64,000 nt of DNA from positions 296,674,351-296,738,350 of the forward strand of contig JBOZIK010000001.1 of the NCBI GenBank assembly GCA_051453625.1. The letters run 5' to 3'. The first letter of the stretch is position 1. Each line of letters begins with the position of its first letter. Position numbers and translations under genes: made by a program. Below are positions 1-13,162 of this stretch, piece by piece. The notes beneath the pieces are model-generated. The model saw nothing but the letters and a program-made list of their open reading frames with translations, made no database searches and was not told the DNA's origin. Source of the stretch: Welwitschia mirabilis. Its lineage: Eukaryota > Gnetophyta > Gnetopsida > Welwitschiales.

Positions 1-1060
1 ATTTCTTAATGTAATCCTTGATGATGAAGTTTATGTTGGAATTTTAGACTTTTTAGATGAGCTATATAAGGGATTTAAAAGTCCTAAAGCTATCATCATG
101 GTGTGATGCTTGAAATGTATCTTGTATGACTTGAAACAAGTACCCTAGTCTTGTTATAATATAATTAATATTTTCTTATGATCCAATGGCTTCCATCGAT
201 GCATAATAACTCCAATCATCTATGTTTTAAAGGGGAATGGAGAAACCCTTATGGTAATTATTTACATTAATAAATTTCTTTAATCTTTCACACATTCTTC
301 TTGGGAAACAAATTTCTTGATTTTATGACAAAAGAATTTTATATTATCTATTTCAAAGAGGATAAAAATTTATAGGCATTTAATTTACTAGATTGATTCA
401 CATAATGCTTAGATATTTTTATTCAAAGTTTACATGATTGAATGTAATCCATGCATTTTATTAGTAAATTATACTATCTTTAGATCCCTCCTTAATACCT
501 TAATTTGCCTTATGAATACTTAGCTAGATATAGAGTCTATAGTTAGTTATATTAGCCAATATGTTTTTGATCCAAGAAAAAAATCATTGAAATGAAATAA
601 AGTAAGTCTTTGATATATTAAAGGTTCATTAAAAAATACTATTATGTATGTAAAGGATGTCTTAGTTATGTGGATGAACCTATTGATCATAACTAGACCA
701 TCTTTTATAAGTATTCTGATTTAAAGTTTTCTAGAGAAATGGGTTATTTAAGATATATTTCTGGCTATTATTTAATTATTTTTAAATAATTAATTTGATA
801 ATAAAATAAAAAGAATTCTCATCTTTAATGCTCATAATTAAAGCAAAGTACATAATCATAGGTAAAGCAATTACACAAGTATGTAACTTTCTAATATTTT
901 TAACAACTTGGAATTTCTTATAAGTCGAACTATGAAGTTATTTTGTAGTAATACTAGTGTTATTACTTTAGCTCATAATCTAGGTTAACATGGTAAAAAG
1001 AATTAAATTTCAATTAAATATTATAATATTTTATTATAAATAATGCATATCTCATAATTA
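1..1060 (+). pseudogene. Ty1/copia pol relic: end of RT and RNase H
   Basis: Broken reverse transcriptase and RNase H of a copia retrotransposon, cut by the left window edge. Around 110-150 the frame reads LYDLKQVP then a stop, matching the copia RT motif normally written YGLKQAP. Around 580-650 lies a degenerate form of the HW.A.KR..RYLKG block. Around 830-870 the STTEAEY block survives as IIKAKYIII, and 940-979 reads CSNTSVITLAHN, the copia RNase H CDS..AI.LA.N block. It is followed by a degraded HxRTKHI block at 990-1025. Many stops and at least one frame change separate these pieces, so it is not functional. Family assignment is sure; lineage is not determined. Confidence 0.8.
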
Positions 1061-1560
1061 TTCCTATTAAGTCATTAAATTACCTTAGGTATAAATTAAC
1101 TAGGATACTTTTAAGGATAATTTTTTAGAAGATAGTAACACTCTTTTTATTGCTAATTCATGATTTAAGGAAAGGTAATGATAAATATTAAACCAAGGCC
1201 TATGTATTCTAAATAATTATATATTTTCTATATTTATCTCTCTTTAATTATTTATTATTTTCCATAATTTTTATTCTATATGGTCAATTGTATTTCCTAT
1301 AAAAGTGCTTAGTGTGAAGGCATAATTATGAACTATTTTTATTTTCTTTTTGTAGCATGTTTATTATGGGATAGGATAACCATCAACATCTTGCTTATTT
1401 CTTTATTATTTCAAGTTTATACTCTTGTATAAAGAAGCCCTACCTATGTACTCTAATTAATATAATATAATCATTAAGTTAGTATTAATCTATTTCTTCT
1501 AAATTTGTTCTTCATTTTTACTTATAATGTAGATCTAATTCTAACAAATGAGGCTATATC
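1061..1560 (+). repeat. possible 3' non-coding end and LTR of the copia relic
   Basis: Directly follows the RNase H relic, where a 3' LTR is expected. It contains a stretch typical of plant copia R/U5 ends: an ACTCTTGTATAAA-like core promoter near 1420-1432, then AGCCC and a run of TCTATTTCTTCTAAATTTG. No second copy is present in the window and neither LTR edge can be fixed, so this is inference from position and composition. Confidence 0.3.
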
Positions 1561-4500
1561 TTAAATGAAAGTGGAAAGAGTTTCTTTTTAAGGAAGATAA
1601 ATGAGTTACAACTGACATGTGTCTTCTACAAGAAGAAGGAAATTAAGTATAATCATATAAGAAAAGGGGAGGTCCTTGGATAATCTATATTAAATTTAAA
1701 GATATTAATAATTCCATTACTTTATCTTTAGTTTTTAAAGTCTTAGAGCTTTCTAATCTTAATAGTCATTCATCTAGTTTAAAAATTTTTTAATATTATT
1801 AAATAGGATGCTTGATGTGTAATATGCCCGTAATAATATGAGAGAACTCGTATGTAAGTAATTTTTCAAAACTAATTTGGTTTTTTTAGGTTTATTGTTG
1901 GGAATGTGCATCTCTTTTCTAATGTTTAAAATGCTAATCTTATTTTCTTACTTTCATTTCTATCATTCAAAATGGGAAGATGTACAACACCCACATACAT
2001 ACATACATTGAACAAAAAGAAAAAAGAAAATATATATATAATATATATATGTCTTCTTTCATGCATTTAAATAAGTAAGAGAAAACTCTAAATCCATTTT
2101 TATCTTATTAGTAACCTACTATATTATGTTAATTACCATAAACCTACCTTGATAGAGTGATGATGTGGAAAAGTAATAAATCACATAGTACATAGGAAAT
2201 GACCATTTATATTAAAGACAAAGAGGATAAGTTGGATGATTAAGAAATTGAGAATAAGAAAGAGAAATGTTACCATCACCTCCACATTAATAAATACTAG
2301 ATATTTCTACTTCTACCTCCTCTTAAGAGGAAAGAGAATTCATTAAAATAGTTCAAAGGATGAATATAAAATTTTCTATGGAATTCAAAGAAGAATGACA
2401 AAGATTCAGAGGGAAGTTATGAATACGTTTGATATGCTCTAAAGAAGCTTTACTTTTAGAAATCACATGAGGTCTACTCTTAGGACATTTTCTTCTATTT
2501 TATGTCTATTCTATTTTTCCTCTTCTCTATATATGTTATCTATCTTGTTTATTTTACATCATATATACAATTTTTTTCATCCTTAATAAATAGAAATATG
2601 TTTGCATTTCTCTTTGGAAAATGGCCTTTTATGTGACTTTATAACTTAAGTTAAACCATAAGGATAATGTCTATATTGATTAGAGGGGATAAAAATTAGT
2701 ATAATATTTTTAAAAATTAATTAAATAATAAATAATATCATATTTTATTTACTTAAAATATTAAAAATTTATAAAATTAAAAAACTATAAATGGATTAGG
2801 ACTTTTGAAGATAAAATATTTATTATTTTGAAATTAATGATTCAAATTGAATTACATCTTACATTTCTTTATAGATTACATCTAATGTTACAACTATATT
2901 AATGATGTTTACAAACTTTTCATTTATTCATTGCCATTATAAAGTGAACTACCTTTTAGTAATAGAACTTAAGTAAGATTACTTATGAAGTTTAACCACT
3001 CAAACTATGAATTACTTATAATAATTAATTTATTTTTCATTATTTACTAGTGAATGGATGAGCAAGATTAGGAAAAAGTTAATAAAAAATATGGGGAAAT
3101 GAAATGAAGATGTATTAATTAGAACACTCCTTTTGAATTTATAAGGTCATGAGTTTAATATTTGAAACCCTATTTGACATACTATAATAACATGAATATA
3201 ATTAAGTTTATTTATTTAGGTAATTATGTTAGTTGAACTTGTAAGTGTAATGGAGGTCTAATTTCCAAACTTTAGTCAGAAGTACCATTCAAATAAGGGA
3301 AGAGATGATATAAACTAAAACATTAAAATACTAAATTAGACATAAAGGTATACAAAATATAGTTTCAAACTAATTTTAACTTGATAATTAGTTTTTAAGT
3401 AAATTCCACTAGCTTTTCAAGCTAAAAATAATTTTTTTTTAAACTTAAAGATCTCTAATTCTTTTTTGAATTGTACATTTGATACATAACTTCAAGTGAG
3501 TTTTGGAGTAATAAGTAATTAATTTTTAAGCAAATCCCACCTCTTTTATGATTTTTAAATGAAATTAAAAGTTTTTAAATGTGAAAGCTACTAATGCTTA
3601 CATTCATTATACTTTTTCCAAATTATAGGTCAAGTGATATTATTCAATGTTTCACAAAAGAATTATGTAGTTTTCCGAAAAGTGTTGTTTATTCTAAACC
3701 ATCTATTTAAGATGTGATATTAGATTTTTATTAAATCATAATTGGTGTTTAATTTAAATTTAAATGAATTTATGTTTAATAATAAAGAGGTGGAGTTCAT
3801 AGTTTTAGATGTGCCAATAATATAATTGAAGATAATAAATTACCATAATAGTAGTTTAATCCACATCAGTATGGAAATGTTAACTACACCTTAAATAAAC
3901 ATGCATAGAAAGGGAATTTATGTTAAAAATATGTAAATTAGATATTAAATGAAGAACATCATTCTTCCATTATGATAAAAATTTCACCTGCATTAAATTA
4001 ATTGTATTCTTCCTCTTTAATAAATGTAACTTTAAGATGATGCTACTCTAGTTCTTTGGATTATGATATCCTTCCACATAAAAACTAAAATTCTTTTACG
4101 GTTATAGATGTTGCTCTTTCTAATAGTCATATAATAGATATTTCTTTAACAAATTAATGTTATTTACTCTTTTAGGTAATATACATTGTGTAAACTTTAA
4201 CATAACAAGGTTTTTATCTATAGCTTGCTTCTCTTATAAACTATTAATGACACACTATATGTTAGTATTAAAATATAAGTTCTCTGCATTAGAATAGCAA
4301 CCTTCTATACTATTAGAAATTTATTATTCAACAAAAACTATTTCTTTACAAATAATTTTATACATGGAGTGTCTGATAGCCTTACTTTAAAATTTTTTTA
4401 AACATGTCTCATTCAATAGCTAGTGGAAAGTTTAAATAAGAAATAATCACAATAATAATCAATAAACCAATAACAATCATTCAAGATTTAAAAAATAACC

Positions 4501-5539
4501 AATTACAATATTGATAATAGAAGAAATAATCAACATTCAATAATAATCAAATTCTCATCTAATGCTAAAAATGATATTCCATTATTTATTCATTTGCTTA
4601 AAGAGAATTCCTTTAATTTTAAACAATAAGAGAATATCATATAAGATGTGTTTCAGTAGAAATATGAACATGAAAATTCAAATAACATTTCTATAACTAA
4701 TGAAGAAAGACATCTAATAATATGGTGCTATTACTTTAAATATTTATGTCATACTATGATTCTTTTAATATTTTAGATCCAAAATTTCAAATATGTACAA
4801 CTATATGAATATTAAAATAAAATACTGAGGAAACCATTATTGTTAAGAATAAATGAGATAAAAATAGAGTTAGAGGTTTTTTCAAAGATGTACAACTAGG
4901 AAAACCTTAAGAGAAATATCTAAAGGAATCTTTTTAGATATGGAATTTTATACTTTAAAAATATTATATAAAAAAATATGGGTTGTATAAGTACAAAAGG
5001 CCTTCATGATCTCCATTGATTTCCATGATAAGACATATCATGAGGATGAAGTACTTTATGAAGAAGGCCTCCATTTAAATGGGAAAGATATACATTATAT
5101 AGACTAAAGCCCTCTATGTCTTGATGATCTATTATTTGGATAACACATGTCCTAATAAGAATTACTCATGAAAATTGGATAATAGGCATGGAAATGCATT
5201 GGTTATACTAATTCTAGAAAATTAAAACTTATGTGTTTATCATTTAGAATGGTAGATGATATAATATTATATAGAGATAAAAATATTCTTATCTTTATGA
5301 GTCTAGTTAATCCACATATATATAGATTCCATACCACTATACTTATGATTTATCTTGTCCTAGGTCTACTACATGCAATATATTCATAGTTCATAAATGA
5401 TAATCTATTTACAATAATGAGAAATTTAGAATTTTTAATAGGGTATATACATGATAGGATTGGATGTAAGTTTGGAAAAACATTTTTCCTTTAATAAAAC
5501 CTTTATTTCATGTTTATGATATATCTATAATAATCCTTA
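1561..5539. other. anonymous AT-rich DNA, no gene recognised
   Basis: No frame in this stretch gives a recognisable protein block on either strand. It is probably old transposon debris. Short simple-sequence runs occur near 2028-2050 (TA-rich). The stretch just before 5540 may hold the missing upstream part of the gypsy pol that starts there, but I could not read reverse transcriptase motifs in it. Confidence 0.5.
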
Positions 5540-6930
5540 ACTAAACCTCATCCTATTTAATTTGTGTTGATTATGTAAGAAATTGATATTACTATTAAAG
5601 ATTGAGCTAGAAATGAAAATCCTATTGCTACTCATTTTTCTCATATTTTCTTACTTATCCATTCATCTAAAAAATTAATGAAATTTTTTAAATTTATTTT
5701 TTTAAATGTTTTGTCATGGTATTTTAATGTTGGAAATTTTAAATCCTATGGTAGGATTTCTAGAAATATGTCTTATTATGAGAAAAAGAAAATTCTATAT
5801 AAATAGCATACATTCTTATAGAAACCACCATTATTTTTTAAATATTATTCTCGACAAGTCTTCTAAAGTTATGTACCTAACAATGAAATGGTTACTATCA
5901 TAGAATTTTGTTATAATGATGTATGTGATGGTTACTCTAATAGAAAGAAAACTACATATAAAGTTTAATGCTAGCTTTTTTTAGCCTACTATTTTTAGAA
6001 ATGCTAATGAGTTTGTGAATATTATTATGAGTTCCAATGACTGATTAGCGTAAGTAGAAGAAATAAAATGCTTTTTAAACCTATTGCTGTTTGTGAACTT
6101 ATTGATGTTTTAAGTATCAATTTCAATGGATCTTTTTCATCTTCCTTTGGTAATGTTCATATTCTTGTTTATCTAAATCATGTTACTAAATGAATAGAAT
6201 CCAAATATTATAAAGATTATAATGTTAAGACTCTTATTAAATTCTTAAAAGATTAATTAATTTTTTAATTTGGTCATACTTAAGTTATCATTAGTGATCA
6301 AGAAACCCATTTTTTCAATAAACTATTTAAAAATATAATGCTCAAATATGATATCATTAATAAGGTATTTACCACATTTCATCCTTAAATCAATGGCCCA
6401 GTGGAAGTAAATAGCCATGAGCTTATTAGAATTCTTTAAAAAATGGTTTGTGCTGATAGAAAGGATTAGTCTTTAAAATTGTCTAATGCATTATGGTCTT
6501 ATTATATAGCTTATAAAATATCCATTGACATGACCCCATACAAACTTATTTTTTATAAGAAATGTTTTCTTTCTATTGAGATATAACATCAAGCTTTTGA
6601 TGCTATTCATTGAATTAATTTTGAATAGTATGCTAAAAGTAATATAAATCAATTAGATGAACTGAATGAAATTATATTGAATGCTTATGATAAACAAGTT
6701 CTCACTAAAAGAGAATGATATATTATCATGATTACATCATTCTTAGGAAAAATTTAAAATGGGTAATGAATTTTTTTATTTATTTCCTATAAAATTAAAT
6801 TTCAAATAAAAAGATCCCTCTATTTATTAATGTTTTTCCCTATGGAATAGTTGATATTCAAGATCCTAAAACTAATCATATTCAAAGAGTAAATAGCTCT
6901 AAACTCAAACTATTCATTTTAAAAAGTTTA
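5540..6930 (+). pseudogene. Ty3/gypsy (Athila-type) pol relic: RNase H end and integrase
   Basis: The frame from about 5544 reads through the RNase H tail (KPHPI..FVLIM, EIDITIKD, NPIATHFSH), which corresponds to the Athila-type block ending in VADHLSR. A degraded H2C2 zinc-binding region follows (about 5880-6050; PNNEMVTII, then YNDVCDGYSNRKKT). The integrase core spans about 6062-6720. The first catalytic Asp is lost (SINFNGSF where DFMGPF is usual), the second is kept (IISDQETHFFN), and the Glu is kept (NGPVEVNSHELIRIL). The C-terminal module is at 6800-6925 (FPYGIVDIQDPKTN, RVNSSKLKLF) in another frame. In-frame stops sit where TGG (TK*IES, KD*SL) and CAA (HP*ING) are expected. Upstream RT is missing or unreadable. 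Confidence 0.88.
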
Positions 6931-9213
6931 AATAGGATCGTGATCTATTTTTATTTATCTTTTAGATGTAACTGTAATAAAATAAAATAAACCAAAAGAT
7001 GTGAAATTTTTTTCATTTTTTTGTTTTTACTTAATAAAAATTAAAAATATTAGTATTTTCTAGATGATGAAATAAGAGCTAGAGGTCTTATGTAGTTGAA
7101 TTTAGGAGGCTACTAAGCTTTTAGAGGATCTATTTCTATTTGTTACTAAAATCATTAATTGAAAAATGTTTTTCTTAAATTCTTAATATTTTTATTTAAT
7201 AAACTATAACTAAGCAATGAATTTTTCACCCTAAAACACTAGTTTCATCTTATTTTGGGGATATAACTAATCATTTTCTACATTCTAAGATAAATCAAAG
7301 TTTAATTTTTTATTACATTTTCATTTTGAGAATCCCTTTGAAAACTACCTGAATTACTTGTTTGTTATATTAAATTGTTACTATAGCATCAAAATCACTT
7401 GTAAAGTGGTGTTGCAATACCACTATAGTGAATACTCTGGGTTTTATCAAAAACTTCATTTTTGGCCCTTAAATTCCATTTTTACTTTAGTTTTCATAAG
7501 AATTAGCTATCAATTTGTGTGGTAATCATAGAAATTGGATAGAAAAGCTCTACCAAAATGGTGACGAATCCTATTTCAAATATTTTCTTTTATTTTCTCT
7601 TTATATTTTTACTTATTTATTTTTTTTGTTAGAAATTTATTTTATAAATTATTTTCTCCTTTTTTTTGCTATTCCCCCTCAAAGATAATGAATTAGTTAG
7701 GGATTAGGTACATGATTAAGTACCTGATCCAGATCATGCATTGTAGCCCTATTATAGTGTTATTTTGCTAAAATCTTCAATTTGATAAAGATGAAAACAT
7801 AGGAAAATATATTATACATGATATCACTATTTATAAATACCCTAGAGCTATAGCTATTGCATTAGATATATCTTATGATACTAGTGAGTAGGAACTACTA
7901 AATTCTATTACTTTTTGGAATATGATATAACCTATTCTAGATGCTCTTAGTCTTAATTCCAATGTTTATATCAATAATTTTCTTATAAATCATGTTAGAC
8001 CATTGTATGTTCCTCTTTCTCATTACATTATGTCCAAAATCCTAGGTACTACTCATATACTAATGGATTTCTGAATTATTAAGAACTCTTTAATTATTTA
8101 GACAAGGTCATACTTCTTATGTTTTTTATCTTATATTTTCCCATGCTATCCTTGTTATTCTCCATATTTAATTGTCATTATTTTAACCTTTATGATTTGG
8201 AAGGTTATTTCCTACTTGTACTTTGAGCTTTACAGGATTCTCACTATTAGGTATCCTTTCCATTTGCCCTTTTAGCTAGCTTTAGGATGTAGATATATTT
8301 TATGAGCATAAGTGGTAATAATAGTAGTAACCTATACCTTACCTTAAGCTTTACAATATCTTCGTAGCTAGGATTGATGAGTAATTAGATAGGATTGAGT
8401 ATGAAATATGGAGGTACTTTATCTATTCATAATCTAACTTCTACCTTTTATTTTATGAGTTGATTCTTCTCTTGTTGATGTGAATTAACATGAGATCAAA
8501 AAATAGCTCAGCATGGTTTTTACAATCTATTACTATTATAGATCACAAATACTATAGCAAAGACAATAGTGGACCTTCTTTTCCTTATCATTACCCTACT
8601 TCTTATCTTGTTTATGTTTATATTAGAGTGAACTCTCTTTTATGCTTCACTCCTATCTTTATTAGTGTATGTATGTATGTAATGCTTAATCATATTACGT
8701 ATGTTAGTAGATTTATTACATATGTGAAATATATGTGATATACTAGCTTTTGTAATACTATGTTTTAATATGATATTTTAGGTGTGCTTCATATTATCTA
8801 GTTTATGTTTGTATGTTTTTGTTTTATTTTGCACATGAATAAAACAACAAAATTTTTAGTTTTTTTTTTGAAAAATAATGAATAAAATGTCTAAATTATT
8901 TCTATGTCTATATCTCATATTATTATTTTTTGTGACATACATTATTATTACTTAATGATTACCAATGTTATTACTTTTATATGTTATTTTATTTACAAGT
9001 ACAGCATTTAGACCAACCATCAACATAAGCAATAGACATTTTGATCATTAGTCTACAAGGCTATGTAAATGATGTAATTCTTTACCATCTAGTGAAATGA
9101 TGAGTATCATAGGAATTTTAATGACAAGTTTAATGCCATATCCTATTGGCAAACATGAAGACATCTAGTAGATGACATTCCTCTTAGAGTCATCACTTGA
9201 ATAGGATGTGCAA
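6931..9213. other. mostly anonymous DNA downstream of the gypsy integrase
   Basis: Position suggests the 3' non-coding part of the preceding Athila-type element, then unrelated debris. No LTR edge or polypurine tract was found for that element. One low-stop frame inside it is listed separately. An open frame at 8490-8738 has no recognisable motif and a composition no different from its surroundings; I do not call it a gene. Confidence 0.45.
7835..8074 (+). pseudogene. unidentified low-stop coding relic downstream of gypsy pol
   Basis: One frame runs about 80 codons with only two internal stops: a TAG that could be a former CAG or TGG, and a TAA that could be a former CAA. It contains the readable stretches ALDISYDTSE and NHVRPLYVPLSHYIMSKILG. 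It lies about 900 bp after the integrase C-terminus on the same strand, where many plant gypsy elements carry a third, env-like or unknown ORF. I recognise no family. It could be such a third ORF or chance. Confidence 0.25.
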
Positions 9214-9230
9214 GAAGACGGGTTAGGGGA
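9214..9230 (+). other. candidate polypurine tract before an LTR
   Basis: A purine-rich run, GAAGACGGGTTAGGGGA, sits directly before a TGTAATGAACCC start. That is the arrangement at the 3' end of many plant chromovirus elements (second-strand primer, then LTR). Confidence 0.35.
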
Positions 9231-10315
9231 TGTAATGAACCCTAAAATTTTAAGAAAATAAAGTATTAATATTCATAATTATTTATTATCTTTAGCCTTA
9301 TAATATTACACATAAAGGTATTTTTATGCATTTGAGGTGTTAGAGTGCTCAGATGTTTAAAGAGATCATAATAATGCATTATGATCAAGTTTGAGGCTAT
9401 TTACAATGATCATGCTTAGGATATTGAGGTAAAGGGTAGTAATGAAGAGCATGAAAGACTTATTCATTCTATTGGTGTTAGAGATATTTCATAGCTCTAT
9501 TTTAATAATCATATTTCATTCACTTATTGAGACAATGATTTTGACTCCTTTTGACCTTAGATGCATGACATCAAATCACTTCATAGCTTATCAGAACATT
9601 AGTACCTTAAAAATTTTCATTTTAAGAGGCATAATTTATTCATTACTAGTCATTTTTAAGTCAAATATGATGTTATAATATAATATTAGTCAGAGGGATT
9701 AAAATTAAGTTAATTCATAAATTTGTATTTTTGATGGTTACTAGTGTAACTACTTGTAATTCTATAATGCCATTTCCTAATGCAAATTATCCTTACAACA
9801 TCATGTATATGTTCAAGATTTCTTAATGTAAATTACACGATGAAAATTGCAAGTTATGGCAACTTATTCACATGAAAATAACCTAGTACATGTACAAAGG
9901 ACTTCCCTCAATTATAGACTACAAATCATGCTAAAGATGATGCCATTCTAAAACTAAGAACATGCTTACATGTTGATTTTTAAGCATTGAAAGGAGTTTT
10001 AGAAAACATTCTATCTCTTATTTCTTTACTTCTAAGTTGATATTCTCTTTATATGAGCTTTGGAAAGCATTCTATAATTTTCATTCTCATTCATTACTAC
10101 CATATATATCATTTTTAGCTTTCCCAATACTTTATAACTTATTTCACACCTCCTCCATCCTTTACAACTCATTTTACATCTTACTTTTTTTCAATTTTCA
10201 TCCATTTGAAGGGCATTATACAGGTCATAAAGTCACACGAATAAGTGGTGCAAGAAGAGAAAAGGCATCAAACCTTATTAACATTTGGATTGAAGACTAA
10301 TGAAAAGAAATATGA
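9231..10315 (+). repeat. candidate chromovirus-type LTR
   Basis: Starts TGTAATGAACCCTAAAATTT, very close to the TGTAATGACCC start common to plant chromovirus LTRs, and is preceded by a polypurine run. A possible right edge is the ATTACA at 10310-10315, which would give inverted TGTAAT...ATTACA ends and about 1.1 kb. There is no second copy in the window and no recognisable pol upstream, so it may be a solo LTR or a remnant. The right edge is inference. The open frames inside it (9442-9678 and 10037-10300) have no recognisable motif. Confidence 0.35.
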
Positions 10316-13157
10316 TTACATCTAAAACAAATAGGTGTTCTTTTCCTTTATGTTTTTATACATATATTTACTTACTTTGTGCATTTTTAACACATATTTG
10401 TTTTAATTAAATTAAACTTGTTAGAGCATATTGCATACTTAGTATCAATAGAATTGTCAAGCATTTAGTACCTATCATAGAATTATTTTATTTTTCATAA
10501 TTAGTGACTTTTTGTCAAAGAAATCATGTGTTCTATTCATTTTCTCTCTTCTTTCCTTCATTCTTCTCATTTCTTCTAGTACATTTTCTCATAATTCCAT
10601 ATTTCTTCTCAAGTAATGGATGATGAATTTCTTTCTTCTCCTTTCCAGTAACTTAAATGTAGCATACAGATATTTCAAATATTTAAGAGGCTAACACGAT
10701 ATGAGAAATGAATAGAAAGCAAACTATCCAAACATCAAGCTCCATGATTGAAGTGAGTAGAGTGATCAATGCCCACACTAGTTAGGTTTTGTATTTCATT
10801 AGCATTTAATTATATTTATACATAGATCCTTCTATCCATATTTCCTAAATAGCCAAGAAATTTCTCATTAGAATTTCACAGATAAATGGTTCATTCATGT
10901 ACCTTACACAAGTTTAACGTCTCAATTCAATAACAAATTTAACTATATTTATAATGTTGGCATTGCATTTCTATAAATCATCCCCTTAATGATAACATTC
11001 TAATTATTATTTAATGTACCTTCTTAATGCATGGACTGTTCAATTACATGTCATGATTAAAATCATGTAGTAATATTAACCAAGTTGGTCTTAAAGCTTT
11101 CTTTATTTTAAGTAGATATCTTCTTTCTTTGTTGTTGATGGCATCATCATGCTAGCTCTTCTTAGATTGCATGATGTTTGAAGACTCAAATTGACTTTCT
11201 AATATTCCTCTTCTTTATTTTTCAATAAGAGGAATAACACCTTATTAAACATGAGTAAAATTGCTTAATCTTGAAGGTCAAATTTCCTTGAGAAAGTCTT
11301 CTTAAGAGTGGTATTCTCCATTTTCAGCTACATAGACAACTTTATAGTGTGCCTATGTTAGGTCATATTATTATTGTGACCTTGAGGTTAATAAATACCT
11401 CATATCTTTGAAGGGATAACATCAACAAAGAATAAGGTATTAGGTGCTTTCTTTAATTTCAAAAGGGCCTTACAAAATGGTATATCAAGTTCTTTTGTCA
11501 TCCTAAGAACAAAACATAAATCATTCTAGAAACATGAGTTAGATGGTCAGTCCTAGGATTCTATACCTAAAAAGAGAAAATAAAATGAGTAATAATAAAA
11601 AAATAAAGGGGTGTTTAAGAAAATATTACCATTGATATTTTATGTAGATAGGTAATGGGTTATGAAAGGATAGTTCATATTTCTTAATAATAAAGTAATT
11701 TTATGAATTAGTATTTAAAAGAGTCAAATAAAATTTATTAAGTAGGGAAGAGAAATATATTATTGGCTCTAATAATTTTCATTTATAGAAGGTGAACCAA
11801 ACCATAACACCGATGACCTTATCATCTCCTTGATAAAACACTTATTTTGATCATATTTCTTTCTTTGTAAGTCTAATTTTCCTAAAATTTTATGAATAGA
11901 TTTTTCTCATGATGTAGAAATTTTTATGTATATTAAGTTAAAACTCTAATCTATTTTTCAGAATTCCATTTTTAATTATATATAGTAAAGTTGAAGTTTT
12001 AAAAATTTTCTAGATTGTGAAATCTTAATTTTTCCCTTTTTGCACATTAACTTTTTCTATCAGTGTTGATGTATTTTTAGAAATTTAAGATCTAATATTA
12101 TCATAATTATTGAATAATTTTAGAATATGAAATCAATTTTTTCTCAAGTCTTACATTTTTTTTTAATATTGTTCATTAAAAATAAGATTAGCCGTAACTT
12201 TTGCATATTTTCTAGTAAGTTTACTTCTTTCTTGTTCCAATCAATTTTACTTGATATTAAATATTTATTTTTATAAACTTATTTTAGAATATATTTTTAT
12301 AATTTTAAAAGCTCTAAAAAGTTATATGTACTCATTTTAGAGTTTATTCTCTTCCTTTTCCCCCTCTTATATCTCTTTCTTTTCTTTCTTTCATTCGTAA
12401 TACCATGAAATTGACTAAATTTTACTTTGATCACAAAAACATTCATCTGTTGGTTTTCATCATTTATTCATTTATTAATAATCTAATTTAAACATTAACT
12501 CATTTCAAGATTAATTAATAATATATTTCAAGTTAAATGTAATGATATTTAATAGAAATATTATTAAATCAATTATTTTACCATACTAGTTTGAATGATC
12601 ATCTTTTAAAAGTTTTATATCTTGATTCTAAGTTGTTGAAATATTAGTGTAGAAAGAAATAATATGTTTCCATTTTACATTATCTTAGATGGTGAATATT
12701 TCCTAAAAAATTATTTTCTCTTAATAATGAATTAAGTAATTCTGACTCTTTTAAGTCTCTTAATCATTTGTTTGAGTTATAAATGATCATTAAATTAATA
12801 GTAAATGTCTTTAAAAGATGATATCTTTCTCTTTTAATGGATTTCTATTTTTACATTTTCTAAAATTTTGTTCTTTTTACGCATTTAGTTCTTAATTTCT
12901 ATAGTATATCATATATTGTAATTATATAACATCCAAGTTAGATATAGTTGTTTTATCATGTAAAGTGATAAAAAAAATTTTGCATAATATGTAAATGCAT
13001 GATATTTACTCTAGTACTAATATGAATTATAAATTTTCTAATCTTAACTTTAGAAGGAAAAGTAATGACGTTAGGATCTTTTAAATTAGGAGATTTATAA
13101 AAAAGAGCTATACTTGTGTATTCCACCATATACACATTTTTATGTATCACATTATAA
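10316..13157. other. anonymous AT-rich DNA, no gene recognised
   Basis: Nothing recognisable in six frames: no RT, integrase, gag or host-gene motif. Long T-rich and A-rich runs and frequent stops throughout. Probably old transposon remains or ordinary intergenic DNA. Confidence 0.5.
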
Positions 13158-13162
13158 TACAT
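13158..13162. repeat. candidate 5-bp target-site duplication, left copy
   Basis: TACAT lies immediately left of the TGTT start of the LTR at 13163. The same five bases lie immediately right of the LTR that ends at 42588. Five bases is the usual duplication length for LTR retrotransposons. Five matching bases in AT-rich DNA can occur by chance. Confidence 0.45.

Noticed and set aside
8490-10300. Open frames at 8490-8738, 9442-9678 and 10037-10300
   Set aside because: AT-rich chance frames rich in Ile, Leu, Phe, Tyr and Ser; no domain, and two lie inside a candidate LTR.
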